A stretch of 64,000 nucleotides of DNA from Trametes villosa (lineage: Eukaryota > Basidiomycota > Agaricomycetes > Polyporales > Polyporaceae): contig PUDQ02000085.1 in the NCBI GenBank assembly GCA_002964805.2, positions 1-64,000 of the forward strand, given 5' to 3'. Of the stretch, positions 44,134 to 55,251 are shown piece by piece (positions within the stretch are counted from its first letter, which is position 1; every line of letters starts with the position of its first letter). The position numbers and the translations under genes are program-made. The notes under the pieces were generated by a model. The model searched no databases. It was not told the DNA's origin and saw nothing but the letters and a program-made list of their open reading frames with translations.

Positions 44134-44970
44134 ATGCCTAGGTAATGTGCCGTGCTCGTCGTGTGCAGCGTCGTCGTGTTGACTGTTCTGCTCAGGGCCC
44201 CGCGGAACCACAGCAAGACGTGAGCATTCTCTCATTCCTCAAGATCCACTGTAGTGGAGGGATGCATCGTGCTGATTAAAGCCGTGCCCCATATTCGCTT
44301 CGGCGATGATTTTGCAGCTACAAGGTCCCCCGTCGCCCCTTCGAGTCGGCTCGTCTCGATGCCGAGCTGAAGGTGCGTACCGTTTACAAAAGAACTCCTG
44401 GTGGTGTGCCGATCACAACGCTTGTAGCTCGCGGGCGAGTACGGTCTCCGCAACAAGCGCGAGATCTGGCGCATTGGTCTTATCCTGTCCAAGATTCGTC
44501 GTGCGGCCCGTGAGCTGCTCAAGCTCGACGACAAGGACCCCAAGCGTCTCTTCGAAGGCAATGCCCTTATCCGCCGTCTCGTGCGCATCGGTGTGCTCGA
44601 CGAGTCGCGTATGCGTCTCGATTACGTGCTGTCCCTCAAGATCGAGGACTTCTTGGAGCGTCGCCTCCAGACCCAGGTCTTCAAGAGCGGTCTCGCCAAG
44701 TCCATCCACCACGCGCGTGTTCTCATCAGGCAGCGTCACATTCGGTATGTCCGTCCATTCGTTCTGTATCTCCCATACTTACGATAGCCATATAGCGTCG
44801 GCAAGCAGATTGTCAACGTCCCCTCGTTCGTCGTCCGCCTGGACTCCCAAAAGCACATCGACTTCGCGCTCACCTCGCCATACGGCGGTGGCCGCCCCGG
44901 CCGTGTCAAGCGCAAGCGCGTGGCCGCTGCTGCCAAGAAGGAGGAGGGTGGCGACGAGGACGAGGAGTAA
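44134..44970 (+). CDS. RPS9: 40S ribosomal protein S9 (uS4)
   Basis: Five exons (44134-44141, 44196-44219, 44318-44372, 44428-44744, 44796-44970) give 192 residues. The first exon is 8 nt (M-P and two bases of Arg) and the second 24 nt. Diagnostic segments: [33 protein letters not shown], the S4 RNA-binding domain [20 protein letters not shown] and [17 protein letters not shown]. It ends in an acidic EEGGDEDEE. uS4 binds 18S rRNA early in small-subunit assembly and sits at the mRNA entry site. Confidence 0.95.
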
Positions 44971-46379
44971 ACGGGTTGACCCACCACCATCTATCACTGT
45001 ATGTTCATCTCATGTGGGTTTACTTCTGTATGGCTGCGTATGCAACGTGTATGCGTTTAGCAGATCCTCGTGAGCAATTGCCCAGCGTGCCAGCACGCAT
45101 TGTACAACCAGAGACCACCCCGTGTTACGACGCGTCGTTCACTGCGCTACGAATGAGCTCAGTCCCTATGTAGGTGTTCTCCGGGTGAGATGTCACGACT
45201 CCGCATGTCGTGTCGTTGAACGCATGCGTACCAAGGCGACACAGAAGGTGTTAGCATTATCATTCCTATGGTTATTATACATCACGGAACGTTCATGTGC
45301 ATGCGGATAGAAAGAGGTGCTTGCCATGAATGAGTACAACTTGCGAACACTACGGTGTCAATGCGGCTCGTCGCTATCGTATAAGTTCATCGACATGGGG
45401 CATAATATACACAACGCATTCGCCAACGCCAGTCGCAATCGCCGACGTCCGTCCCGTGCCTTACGGACGTTCCATGTCTTGAGGCGAGTTGACCCCAAGA
45501 ATCTCTAGCCGTAGGCTGGATAAGCCTTGCGTCTAGTCTAGTAGTTCACATAGGACAAGTATAGCACCCTATCCAGGCACCCATGCAGTTCAGGGCTCGA
45601 CAGCTTCGGGAATCGCGGGTCAGAGAAGGTACCTACCGGCACCATCGACGGACCCCGAACCTATAACAAACGCCTCGACGCATGTTCTCCGTGATGCTTG
45701 CCCATCGCGTGTAGTACAGCGTGAGCGCTGAGCGCTGAGCCATCGCGGCGGCGATATGCTAGAGAGAGTACGCCGTAGACTGCAGCAATACCAGCGGCGA
45801 TGAGCACACGTGCGGTCAGCGAGAACTGACCAGGTCTGTACAGTAAATGACACGAATATTGTCGCTTTCCTACACATAGCCTGCTCCGCAAACAACAATG
45901 TTCGTGGTGAAACTGTTGAGCTTCAGTGCTGCTATGCTGGCTGGACTGCGTGCGCAGATAGGTTCCGAGATCAGAAGAGCTTGCATGACGAGGTAGAAAC
46001 CAAAAGTGTATTGCATGAGAAGCGACTACGGAAGACAAGCAGGAGGATGTTCCAGGGGTATGTCGACATGCCGCAGTATAGGGAGATGAGCTACGACACT
46101 TCCTAACCTGTGTATACTCTCGAGAGAACAGGACTCCGAAGAGTCACTGGCACTGTCTCAACGGTCGAGCGATCTTGCATCGAGCAGCGTGGCATATCTC
46201 TCTGGAGAAAGAGAGAGACGCGAACTCGTCGATTTATATACGCCCAGAACAGGCGCCTATCATATTCTCACGAGCGAGCGAGCGCCCGTAACTTTCTGGC
46301 GGGACGCCGGGTTAGACGTCCGACCGTCAATAATTCCATCTCCCCACCGCTCTTAGACTCGAGCTCGACGCAGGGAACG
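44971..46379. other. Intergenic, one weak minus-strand membrane segment
   Basis: 1.4 kb without a sure gene. On the minus strand, around 45860-45700, a frame encodes a single hydrophobic helix followed by basic residues (ARVLIAAGIAAVYGVLSLAY then RRRDG). It has splice-like sites upstream and could be the end of a very small membrane protein, but I cannot find its start. An AGCGCTG tandem sits near 45725. Confidence 0.4.
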
Positions 46380-47351
46380 ATGCTGGGGACACATTTGGCG
46401 CAGTGTGAGTCTCCAACTATGATTCATCACAGTGACAGTCCTACAGCTCTTTCTCGTAGGCTCGCGGTCGCTCGCGTCGTCGAGCTCAGCACGCGCTGCC
46501 CCCCTCCACACATCCGCTGTCGTCCAGGCCGTGTCCGCACGCACCCGCAGGACGCAGCAGACCCTCAAAGCGAACATCCAGCGCCGCGAGGAGCTCCAGC
46601 GCCAGGCCCAGCAGAACCGGCCGCACGTCGTCCTCGGCCACAAGCCCGGCGACGAGGCCAAGTGGCAGTCCAGCGACCTCGCCGCGGTCCTCGTCACGGA
46701 AGAAGCTATCCACGCCGCGCCCCTCCCCGGCGCCGACCTTCGCAGCGGCACGCTGGGCGTCCCGCAGTACTTCAACTACGGCGTGGGCAAGGCGGAGAAG
46801 GAGACGCTGTTCGACGTGCTCCCCGCCCTGACGGTGGAGACGACGGTGCGCGCGAACCCGAAGGCCCAGGAGAAGAACGGCGTCCCCCCGGACCCGCAGG
46901 CCCTGACCAGCATCATGAACGCGGCGGGTAAGATGGAGCTGTACAAGACGGGCGTGTTCGCGCGGCTGGTCGACCTCCGGAACGCGAACGCGCGCGGAAT
47001 CGCGTACGAGAACCGCAGGCGGATCATCGCCGCGTTCTCAGAACCGGAGAACCCGAACGACACGGGGAGGCCTGAGGTGCAAGGTGCGTGCGCTTTGCTT
47101 CGTTCGAGGGTGCGCGGAAGGCCGACGCATTGCACGCAGCCGCGCTCGCGACGTACAAGATCCGCAACCTGTGGGAACACCTCAGCCGATGCAAAAAAGA
47201 CATTGTGAGCCGTCGGAGCTTGCGCAGGATCATCCACGAACGCGCCAAGATCCTGCGTTACTTGCGGAAGGTAGACGAGGATCGGTACGAACGGGTGCTC
47301 GAGCGACTCGGCTTGGAGCGGAGTGCTGTCGAGGGCGAGCTTGTGGTATGA
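46380..47351 (+). CDS. Mitochondrial ribosomal protein S15 (uS15m)
   Basis: Three exons (46380-46404, 46460-47083, 47140-47351) give 286 residues. Exon 1 is MLGTHLAQ plus one base; the donor at 46405 (GTGAGT) and acceptor at 46459 keep frame. The N-terminus is Ser/Arg/Ala-rich ([20 protein letters not shown]), a mitochondrial presequence. The S15 domain starts at GRPEVQAALATYKIRNLWEH and runs through KKDIVSRRSLRRIIHERAKI to LRKVDEDRYERVLERLGL, matching bacterial S15 (TGSPEVQ, SRRGL, RY-LI-LGLR). Like yeast uS15m it carries a long N-terminal extension. It binds small-subunit rRNA at the central domain. Confidence 0.92.
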
Positions 47352-47843
47352 ACTACTATAGGGATCGAAGCTATTCACATCATAATACGCACTCTACTAC
47401 CTTCCCCTGCTCGCCTGCCCGACCGTGCGTTGTTGCGGGGTCACCCCTTCGGCATACCATATGTGCCTGGATGGGCTGCCGGCAGGTATTGAAATGAAGG
47501 CGCGAAGTTGCCCCTGGCATTAACACGCATCCATGCGTTCATTATGCTTAGAGCATGTTTGCATGTTACTACGCATCCTTCTCCGCGTTCGCGCTTTGTA
47601 TGCGAGTGTCCTGGCGTGGTTGTGGTGCGCACAAGCGAGGGGGCGAATACGAGGGTTGCCTAATCGGGCGGGGTGTGCCCGGGGTGGGTGGCTGACGACG
47701 GTGGCGGCGGAAACGGCCCTCGCGCGCATTTCGCGCCCGACCGCGACAATCGACGCCTTGGACCGCACACAGGGGCTCGGGCACATATAACACAGCGCAG
47801 ACCATGGCTCTAGGTGCGTCCTCGCAGCGCCCCGGTTGCAGAC
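47352..47843. other. Intergenic, promoter of the DH-PH-FYVE gene
   Basis: 492 bp. An ATG at 47804 is followed by a GTGCGT donor-like site and an AG only 28 nt on, too short for an intron, so it is probably an upstream ORF of the next gene. Nothing else seen. Confidence 0.5.
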
Positions 47844-50652
47844 ATGGGCCTCATCTCGCACTTCCGCGCCGTCATAGTCTCCTCTGCCCCGGCCGCGATG
47901 CTCGACTTCCCGTCCGCCGGCCAGGACCCCCAGCCAGGCTCGTCTTCGCCCGACCCCCACTACCAGCGGCCGACGTACCTGCCGTTCCGCCGCATCTCGC
48001 TCCCGTCTGCGCCGAATCTGCAGAACCGGCAGTCCATGGTCAGCACCGCGTCCTTTGATTCGCTCCCCGAGGAGCCCCACAGCGGTGCACCTGTTACCCC
48101 GGCGGTGATCAGGCACGCGGTGCGAGGTCCGAAACCGCGGCCATCCTCGGTGGATGTTGCGAGGAGGGCGATACGGAGGAGGGAATCGCGCATGGTGGAC
48201 GAGCTGAAGGAGGCCAAGCGGAGGAAGGTCATCGCCGAGTTCTACGAGACGGAGAAGTCGTACCTGGACGGGCTCGAGCTGATACACTCGGTGCGTCTCT
48301 TCATATTCAGTGACTATGGACGTCACTAACATCTTGCCTGCAGCACTTCCTTACACCTATCATCAAGTCCTTGGATACCCCTCAACCGCTGCTCAATCGC
48401 GCCGAGCTCACGTCCATATTCTCCAACTTCATCGACATCTGGAACCTGCACCGCTCCTTCTACGTCTCCCTCACCGCCTTCCTCAACACCTCCGCGTCCA
48501 CACGCCCGCACGAGGCACCCCCTCCCCTCTCGCCCGTGCTGCTCGCGCACTTCCCGTACCTCTCCCTCTACACGCCCTTCGTAAGCTCGTTTTCGGACGC
48601 CCTTGCGTCGTATGCGTCTCTCCTGAAGGGCAACCCCGCGTTTGCGTCGTTCATAGGCCAGCAGGAGGCGGACCCGCGCTGCGGGAAGCTCAAGTTCAGG
48701 GACTGGCTCCTGACTATCGTCCAGCGATGTCCACGATACCTCCTCTTGCTGAAGGACATGATCAGCTGTACGGATGTTGAGGACCCGGAGTACACCTCCC
48801 TTACAGCGGTGCACACTCTGGTATCGAAGAGTACGTTCCTACTCCGAGCTGTGTCTCCTGTCCGAGATGGCATGCTAATTTCTTCACAGTCACTATGTCC
48901 TTGAATACATCATTACACACCCACGCACAGACTCTCGGTCTGCTTGCCTTGCAGCGCAACACCGTCAACCTTCCCTTCCAGCTCATCACCCCCGGCCGAA
49001 CATTCCTCAAGCGTGCCTCCCTGCTCCAGATGGAGGGGTCCGTGCCCAGGGAGCGCGAGTTCCTCCTCTTCTCAGATTGCCTCATCTGGCTTGCCAGCGC
49101 CGACGGAGATGTCTTCTCCGACAAGTGGAATGCAATCGCACGCGCGGGAAGCAGTGGCGGCAGTGGCGTCGCGGACATGCTCTACCGGACACGGAGCGAG
49201 ACGGACGGCGGCGACGTGCTGCGCCGGAGACAGTCACTCCTGCAGCTCCGGCTGCCCAACGCGAGCCCGAAGAAGCGAACGCGACAGGCCAGCAGCGGCG
49301 TCGACGACAGGTGGGTGTACAAGGGCCACGTTGAGCTCGTCGACCTCGAGGTAGTCGTGAGCGTCCCAGCAGCGAACACCCCCGAGCGTGGGTTCGAGCT
49401 GCTCAGCCCGCACCAGTCGTTCGTGGTGTACGCCGCGAGCGAGGAGGAGCGCGACGAGTGGATCGGCGCGATCCGGACCGCGAAGTCGTCCCTGCTCGTC
49501 TCGTTCAGCGTCATGCAGCTCAACTCGACGCTGACGTCGTCTGCGTCGACGAACCACCTCCGGCGCACGCTGCAGGCGCTGCCGTACGCGCCCGAGGACG
49601 CGGCGAAGCCGCGGCGGGGCAAGGTCGAGCACTTTGTGCCTGCGATCTGGGTGCCGGATGGGAAGACGGAGAGCTGTATGCGGTGTGGGCGCACCTTTGG
49701 GTGGCGCAGGCGGAGACATCATTGTCGACTGTGCGGACGGTGTGTGTGTGGCGGGTGCTCGAACAAGGCAAGCAAAACGAACATCTTCGCAGCAGGCGTC
49801 AGTGACTAACCTTCGCGGATGTAGACATTCTTCATCGTAGACCCAGACTCCAAGGACTCCTCCAAGTCCGCCCGCGCGTGCGAAGCCTGCTACGACACCG
49901 TCTTCCCGCTCCTCGAGCACCCCGCCGAGCCACACGTCTCCGTCACCGCCGGCACGACGCACTCGCACTTCACGCTCTCCGGGCTCAAGTCGATGCCGTC
50001 CCTGCTCCTGAACGACGTCGCGCCGAGCACGCCCTCCGCGCTCATGGCGCTCGACGTCGAGAGCCCGCGCCGGCCGCCCGCGCGCATCGACGATTACAGC
50101 GAGGCGCCGACACCAGTGTCCGAGGAGCCGAGCGGGCCGTCCGTTGCCGCGGTGCGCGTGAAGCCCGCGCCGCGCCCGAAGAGCTACGTGCAGATCCTCG
50201 AGGAGTTCCAGGAGCAGGGTGCACGGGGCGAGTACGCGAGCCCGTCCCCGTCGGCGAGCCCGCGCGCGTCGCGCTTCAGCGAGCGCACGATGGACGAGAC
50301 GCACGGCGTGCTCGACGAGCGCGACGAGGACGTGTTCAACGACTCTCCCTCGCAGGTCGTGGCGGTGCTCTCACCGACAGACAGCGCGCCGACGACGCCG
50401 CGGAAGGAGGACACGGCGCGGCGGCACAAGCGGTTCTCGCTGCCGGCGGTCGCGCTGCAGACGAGCCCGGTGACGGCGCGCGCGAGCGGGGCGGCGGACG
50501 CGCGCGGGCAGCGCTTCTCGCTCGTGCTCGGCAAGGGCGGGGGCGTCGCGCAGGCGAAGGAGGACTCGCCGAGTAAGCTGTTCCCGGGCTTGCGGCATAG
50601 CATGGCGGTGGGCCGGCTGAGCGAGCTGTTGGGCCGGGGGAAGGATTCCTGA
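47844..50652 (+). CDS. Rho guanine-nucleotide exchange factor, DH-PH-FYVE (FGD-like)
   Basis: Four exons (47844-48290, 48344-48830, 48890-49767, 49825-50652) give 879 residues. The DH domain begins with VIAEFYETEKSYLDGLELIH and includes LKFRDWLLTIVQRCPRYLLL (roughly 125-315). A PH domain follows (LLFSDCLIWL to EERDEWIGAIRTA, roughly 330-510). The FYVE zinc finger (about 585-640) has CMRCGRTF, RRRRHHCRLCG, CVCGGCSNK and CEACYD, all eight Cys, and binds PI3P on endosomes. A Ser/Pro-rich tail closes the protein. Such proteins load Rho/Cdc42-type GTPases with GTP near membranes. The third intron must be GC-AG (AAG|GCAAGC), since any GT donor would delete FYVE cysteines. Confidence 0.9.
49768..49824 (+). 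other. GC-AG intron in the DH-PH-FYVE gene
   Basis: The donor is AAG|GCAAGC, close to the AG|GCAAGT form typical of GC-AG introns, and the acceptor is ATGTAG; 57 nt. Read through, the frame ends at a TAA (49807-49809) after 13 foreign codons and loses the last FYVE cysteine pair. Confidence 0.75.
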
Positions 50653-51796
50653 GGGCATCGGGAGGCGTGCCAACCTCTTGCTGTGGGCGTACTCTCTCAT
50701 TGCCGGAAGATAGTGACGACGATGCACGGACTGCGGGTATACGACGTGGTGCTACGTCGAGTACGGACCGCAGCCTGCGCTCATGATGACCTTAATGATT
50801 GTACATTGCGATACCACCTGCTCTGTATCTTGGCTGCTCATCTCAACCAATCTTAATGACAATGTATCATTACCGCTAGTCTTGCAGGATATTCTTCGCC
50901 CATTATATACCTTGTTCACTGAGCAGTGCAGTGGCGATGTACATCATGCTGGTTCACAATCCTAAACTACGAATTGGGCTCGGTCGGGAGTTACTTACTG
51001 TACAGAGTATAGTAGCGCCGAAAGGAGTTTACGGAGGACGTAGCTGCGGATTGAAATAAAACTCACTCACTCACTCACTCACTCTTGCGAGCGCTTAGCG
51101 CGTAGAGCAGCGCTGTTGTGGCGGTCCTGGCGTTTTCTCGACCTGCCATCCCCGCGCGAGCAGGTCGACCTGGCGAAACATCCTCGGAGGATATGACATG
51201 GTGCAGTCATATAACAATGTACCCCATAGCTCCAGTTCATGCCGCTGGTACCCCTCAAAGTCTAAATTACCGCCGCTGCCAGCGCTGACACTGATCCAAT
51301 TTCTTCACGATGCTTCTACGCCACTGCATATACATTGGTACGCTTTCTTCCTGTTTCCTCGTCGTGATTACACAGATGCTGAACGCCGCTGTATGCAGAG
51401 CTATAGTAGCCCTGAGCATCTCTTCGCACACCCGCTTGATGATATGCATGCGCCGTAGTGTGGCGTGAGCGGCTTTCGTCCCTCGTCTGTGTCATCCCAC
51501 CGTCAGAACACTCACAATCGCCCCCGGGAAGCTGGCGCATCTATGCTACGCTCCGAGGAAGGCCGTCACCCTGGCACCCGCCGGCAACCATTCAATGAGC
51601 CGGTACGGTAAACGCGTTGACGTCCTCGGGGCAAAGCCAGAAGCGAAGCAACGGCCTCCCCGAAAAGGTATCCTATCTACCCTTCCCAGCGACACTAATC
51701 GGAGTAGGTCGGACAGGTAACTGGAAGCAGCGATGCGCAGCCAGCTGCGTCGTGCGTGGCCAGCTACATATTAGCGGTCATGGGGGACGGCACGCG
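50653..51796. other. Intergenic between the exchange factor and the O-fucosyltransferase-like gene
   Basis: 1.1 kb with no gene seen. AT-richer than its surroundings around 50780-50960. It holds the tetranucleotide repeat at 51061-51084. Confidence 0.5.
51061..51084 (+). repeat. (ACTC)6 microsatellite
   Basis: Six perfect tandem copies of ACTC directly after AATAAA. Confidence 0.95.
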
Positions 51797-53552
51797 ATGC
51801 TCTTTTCCGCCATGCTCCCCACCTCTCTCCGCGAAAAGAGGGCGACCGCGCCTGCCCCCGAGCTCTACCTGCGCTTTCTCGCCAGGCGCTACCTCGTCTT
51901 GACACTCGTTGCGGCCGGTCTCCTCACGCTTGTTGGCCGGGCCTGCTGGTCGCGCGACCGCCCTTTCAGGTCGCCTTTTCCGCCGCCGCTTCCCCCTCCG
52001 CCAGCCATAACAACGCCCCTTCCCCCGCTCTACGAGAAGTACCACGAGGTAGAGCTGCGTCTGCCACAACATCACTGGGACCAACGCCGACCGCGCAAGG
52101 ATGAGAAATTCCTCTTCGTCGCGGGTCATTCACGCAGTACGTTGGTGTTTCTACGTGAGAAGTGGTGAGGTACTGATTATCCGTACCTCCCTTAGATTGC
52201 GGATGGGGAAACGCTATGCAAGAGCTTCTCCTGAACGCCTACATGGCATACAAATCTGGGAGATCGTACGCAATCCCCTTTCATTGATTCGTTGCAAATA
52301 CTCACATCGTCCGTAGAATCGTGTTCGCAAACTACACTTGGAATGCCGACGGTTCTCAATTTTCGGAGTACAACGGGAAGAAGATCCCTTCCTTAATCCC
52401 CTACTCTGCGATCATCGCAGGTTTGTCCACCGCCATGATCTTACTTATCCGACGTGCTAAGCCGCACTGACAGGCCCAATCGTTGGCGATTCGTACCCTC
52501 CTGGGGACAACACGCCGCTTTCTGTCCAACGCGACTACTTTGACGCGATGTGCCCGGAAAAGGTGACATTCATCCGCGAGGACATCTCCGAGATCATCTC
52601 CTTCAAGAACTCGGCGAAGGAAATCACGGACGGGTGGCGCGACAAGCTCGCAGGTGTAGAGGCGCAATGCGTGCAAACCGCAATCAACTCTGGGCAGATC
52701 TACAACTTCGAGTTCGTCTCCCTCCTCTCCCATAGCCGTCTGCACTGCTATCTAAGACTCACCTTGCGCCACACAGCGTGTTCGGCGACCCGCGCGCCAT
52801 GACCGACATCTGGCCCGAACTCGCTGCCTCGCCCATCCTCACGCACTTCCGCTGGTCCCCGCTCATCGAGCTCGCCTTCGACACGAACCGCGAGTTCTTC
52901 CTCCCCTCGACCTCCCTCGAGCCGTACACCTCGCACCAGCCGCACCGCGCCGCCGCGCTGCGCTACCCGCCGATCCCCGGGCTCCTCGCGCTGCACGTGC
53001 GCCGCGGCGACTTTGAAGGCCACTGCGCGTTCCTCGGCAGCTTCGGCGCGGACTACGCCGCGTTCAACGCGCTCCCCGGCCTCCCCGACCGCTTCGTCCC
53101 GCCGCGCACGGGCGACGAGGAGGCCGACCGCGAGGCGCACCGCACGCACTGCTACCCGACCGTCGAGGAGATCGTGCGGCGGGTGCGCGAGGTGCGCCGG
53201 ACGCGGGCGGGGCAGGGGCTCACGAAGGTGCACATCATGACGAACGGGGACGCGGGGTACGTGCGGGAGCTCAGGGAGGCGCTGTGGGCGGGCGGGGAGT
53301 GGCAGATGATCACGAGCAGCCGGGACCTGGTGCTGAACTGGGAGCAGAAGTACGTCGCGCAGGCGGTGGACATGCTCGTCGGCCAGCGCGCGCAGGTCTT
53401 GATCGGGAACGGGGTGCGTGCGCTGCGACGGGTTTCGAGTGTCGTTTGTCTGCTGACAGGAGAGGTGTGTGCAGCACTCGACGATGACGTCGAACATCGT
53501 GACGATGCGCCTGGCGAATGGGATGCGGCCGGACAGTACGCGGTTCTGGTGA
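51797..53552 (+). CDS. Type II membrane protein, GDP-fucose protein O-fucosyltransferase-like
   Basis: Six exons (51797-52136, 52196-52265, 52317-52420, 52474-52711, 52777-53413, 53475-53552) give 488 residues. A basic N-terminus leads into one membrane anchor (YLVLTLVAAGLLTLVGRAC, about 32-50), a Pro-rich stem, then a Golgi-type catalytic domain. CGWGNAMQELLLNAYMAY resembles the G-x-GN segment of O-fucosyltransferases, LHVRRGDF (near 325) is the H-x-R-R-G-D nucleotide-sugar motif, and the end MTSNIVTMRLANGMRPDSTR fits the family's C-terminal SNI-R segment. The expected reaction is transfer of fucose, or another GDP-linked sugar, to protein in the secretory pathway. Basidiomycetes have many such genes of unknown acceptor. 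Confidence 0.8.
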
Positions 53553-54162
53553 GCTGTCTAGAGGTGTGGCGCCCTACGTATTGGAGAGGGTCGCATACGA
53601 GATTTGCACGAATATGGGGAATCAACATTCAATAATACACGGTCTGGTAGAACGCTGTGATACTTTCCGCGATGTCGGTACTTCGCCAACGGCGACGCAT
53701 TGACGCAATGAGGACGGGACAGACGTCATTGAAAGAGGTGACAAGCAGTAGGTGAACAGCGGGATGGAGCAATTGATATTACGGGAAAGCAGAGACAGGA
53801 GCCAGACTTGTATCAGAAAGCTGAGTACGAGGAAAACGATACGGAATAGCGACGTGACATGAATGTGCGCGATGGTTGTATGCGTAGATGGAACGAGGAA
53901 AGCGACGGACTGCAGAACAGGAGAAGACGGAGAGAGATGTAGGATGATGGCGATGAGACTGGAGCGGTGCATGCAAGGAGCTGCATTTCCGAGAACTTGA
54001 CGAGACGAGAACAAACAGTAATGATAGGATGGCTACATTGGGTGGCGAGATTGAGCAGCGGATTGTCTGGGGAGCATCAAGGTGAGAGCTAGAAATTATG
54101 AGGAGGGGTGCGTGCTGGGTAAAGTTGCCACGATATGGGAGCCCACGCATTGAGGTCGGGTC
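53553..54162. other. Convergent intergenic region
   Basis: 610 bp between the stop codons of the O-fucosyltransferase-like gene and the C2H2 gene; AT-richer, no gene seen. Confidence 0.5.
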
Positions 54163-55251
54163 CTAGTGTGCGCTGCTGCCACCGGCATCACCACCGCCAC
54201 CCTGCAGCTCGCATTCCTCGCGGCGTATTTCCAGCCTGAATTTTCCTTTCAGGCTGGACGTCTCGGGTGCATAGGGGGCGAACTCTGGGCCCGCCTGCGG
54301 CATCCTCCACTCGTAGCGCGGGTCACCATTCAAGCACGGCTCCCGCTCCTCCGGGTGCGCCTGCATGTACTTCTCGACGAGGTCCTCCGTCGTGACGGGG
54401 ACGTCCTCGCCCTGCCTGCGCCGCAGCTCGTACTGTTTCCACAGATCGCGCGCCATGGGCGGGATGGGCAGCTCCTTGAACGGCTTCACGTCGCACGTCT
54501 CCGGGAAGAGCACGCGCGGGTTCTGCAGGTGGAGGCCCTTGTACCCCTCCTCGGCCGTGCACATGAAGATCTCCTGGTAGTGGCTGTGCTTGCGGAAGTG
54601 CACGTACGCGTTGTCCATGCGCGTCGCGCTCGCGTCGCACCCCGGCTGCGTGCAAAGCCACGGAGCTGCGCGCGGCCGTCAGTCGTCAGCCGTCGTGTCA
54701 TCATCGCGGGACGCGCGGACGCGGCACTTACAGTCCGGGCCGCGGCCGTGGCCGTGAATGGTATAGATGTGGCGGTTGAGGTGGTCGCGCTTCTTGAAGC
54801 ACTTCCGGCACTCCTGCACGGGGCAGACGTGCTTCCGGCTCGGGTCGAGGAACGCCCCCGCCTTGGGGACGCTGCGCCCCTTGCCCGCCTTCGTGAGCCC
54901 GGGGATGGGCTCATGCAGGTCTTTCCTGCGCGTCGACACCGTGCGCAGCGTGTCCTCGGGCTCCGCATCGGGATCCACGTACGGGAAGTACTGGCCGTGC
55001 TGCTTGTAGAAGAGATTGCCGAACCAGTTGACGATGCTGTCGGGTTCGACGAAGGCGAGCTCGGGGTTCGGCTTGCGGCGCGCGCGGTAGGTGTGCTCGA
55101 AGGGTTTTTTCTTGTATTTGCGCTCGGGCAGGCCGCGCGGCTCGATCCGCTCGGGCTCATCCTCGGCGGAATCAGAAGAAGGGGCGGGCGAGGCGCGCCG
55201 GGCAAACGCGCCGCGGGCTACGAATGATACGGGCTTGTCCGCCTCACTCAT
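54163..55251 (-). CDS. C2H2 zinc-finger protein
   Basis: Two exons (55251-54732 and 54665-54163) give 340 residues. The frame is open upstream without an ATG, so MSEADKPVS is the start. Finger 1 is HVCPVQECRKCFKKRDHLNR with the second His pair in HIYTIHG (about 141-168). After the intron comes an imperfect second finger, WLCTQPGCDASATRMDNAYV with HFRKHSH. The region before the fingers is acidic then basic (KYKKKPFEHTYRARRKPN). The C-terminal part contains FMCTAEEGYKGLHLQNPRVL. Probably a nuclear DNA-binding regulator; the target is unknown. Confidence 0.8.

Noticed and set aside
54166..55227. 353-codon plus-strand frame over the C2H2 gene
   Set aside because: Antisense shadow; the minus strand carries the zinc fingers and a valid intron.
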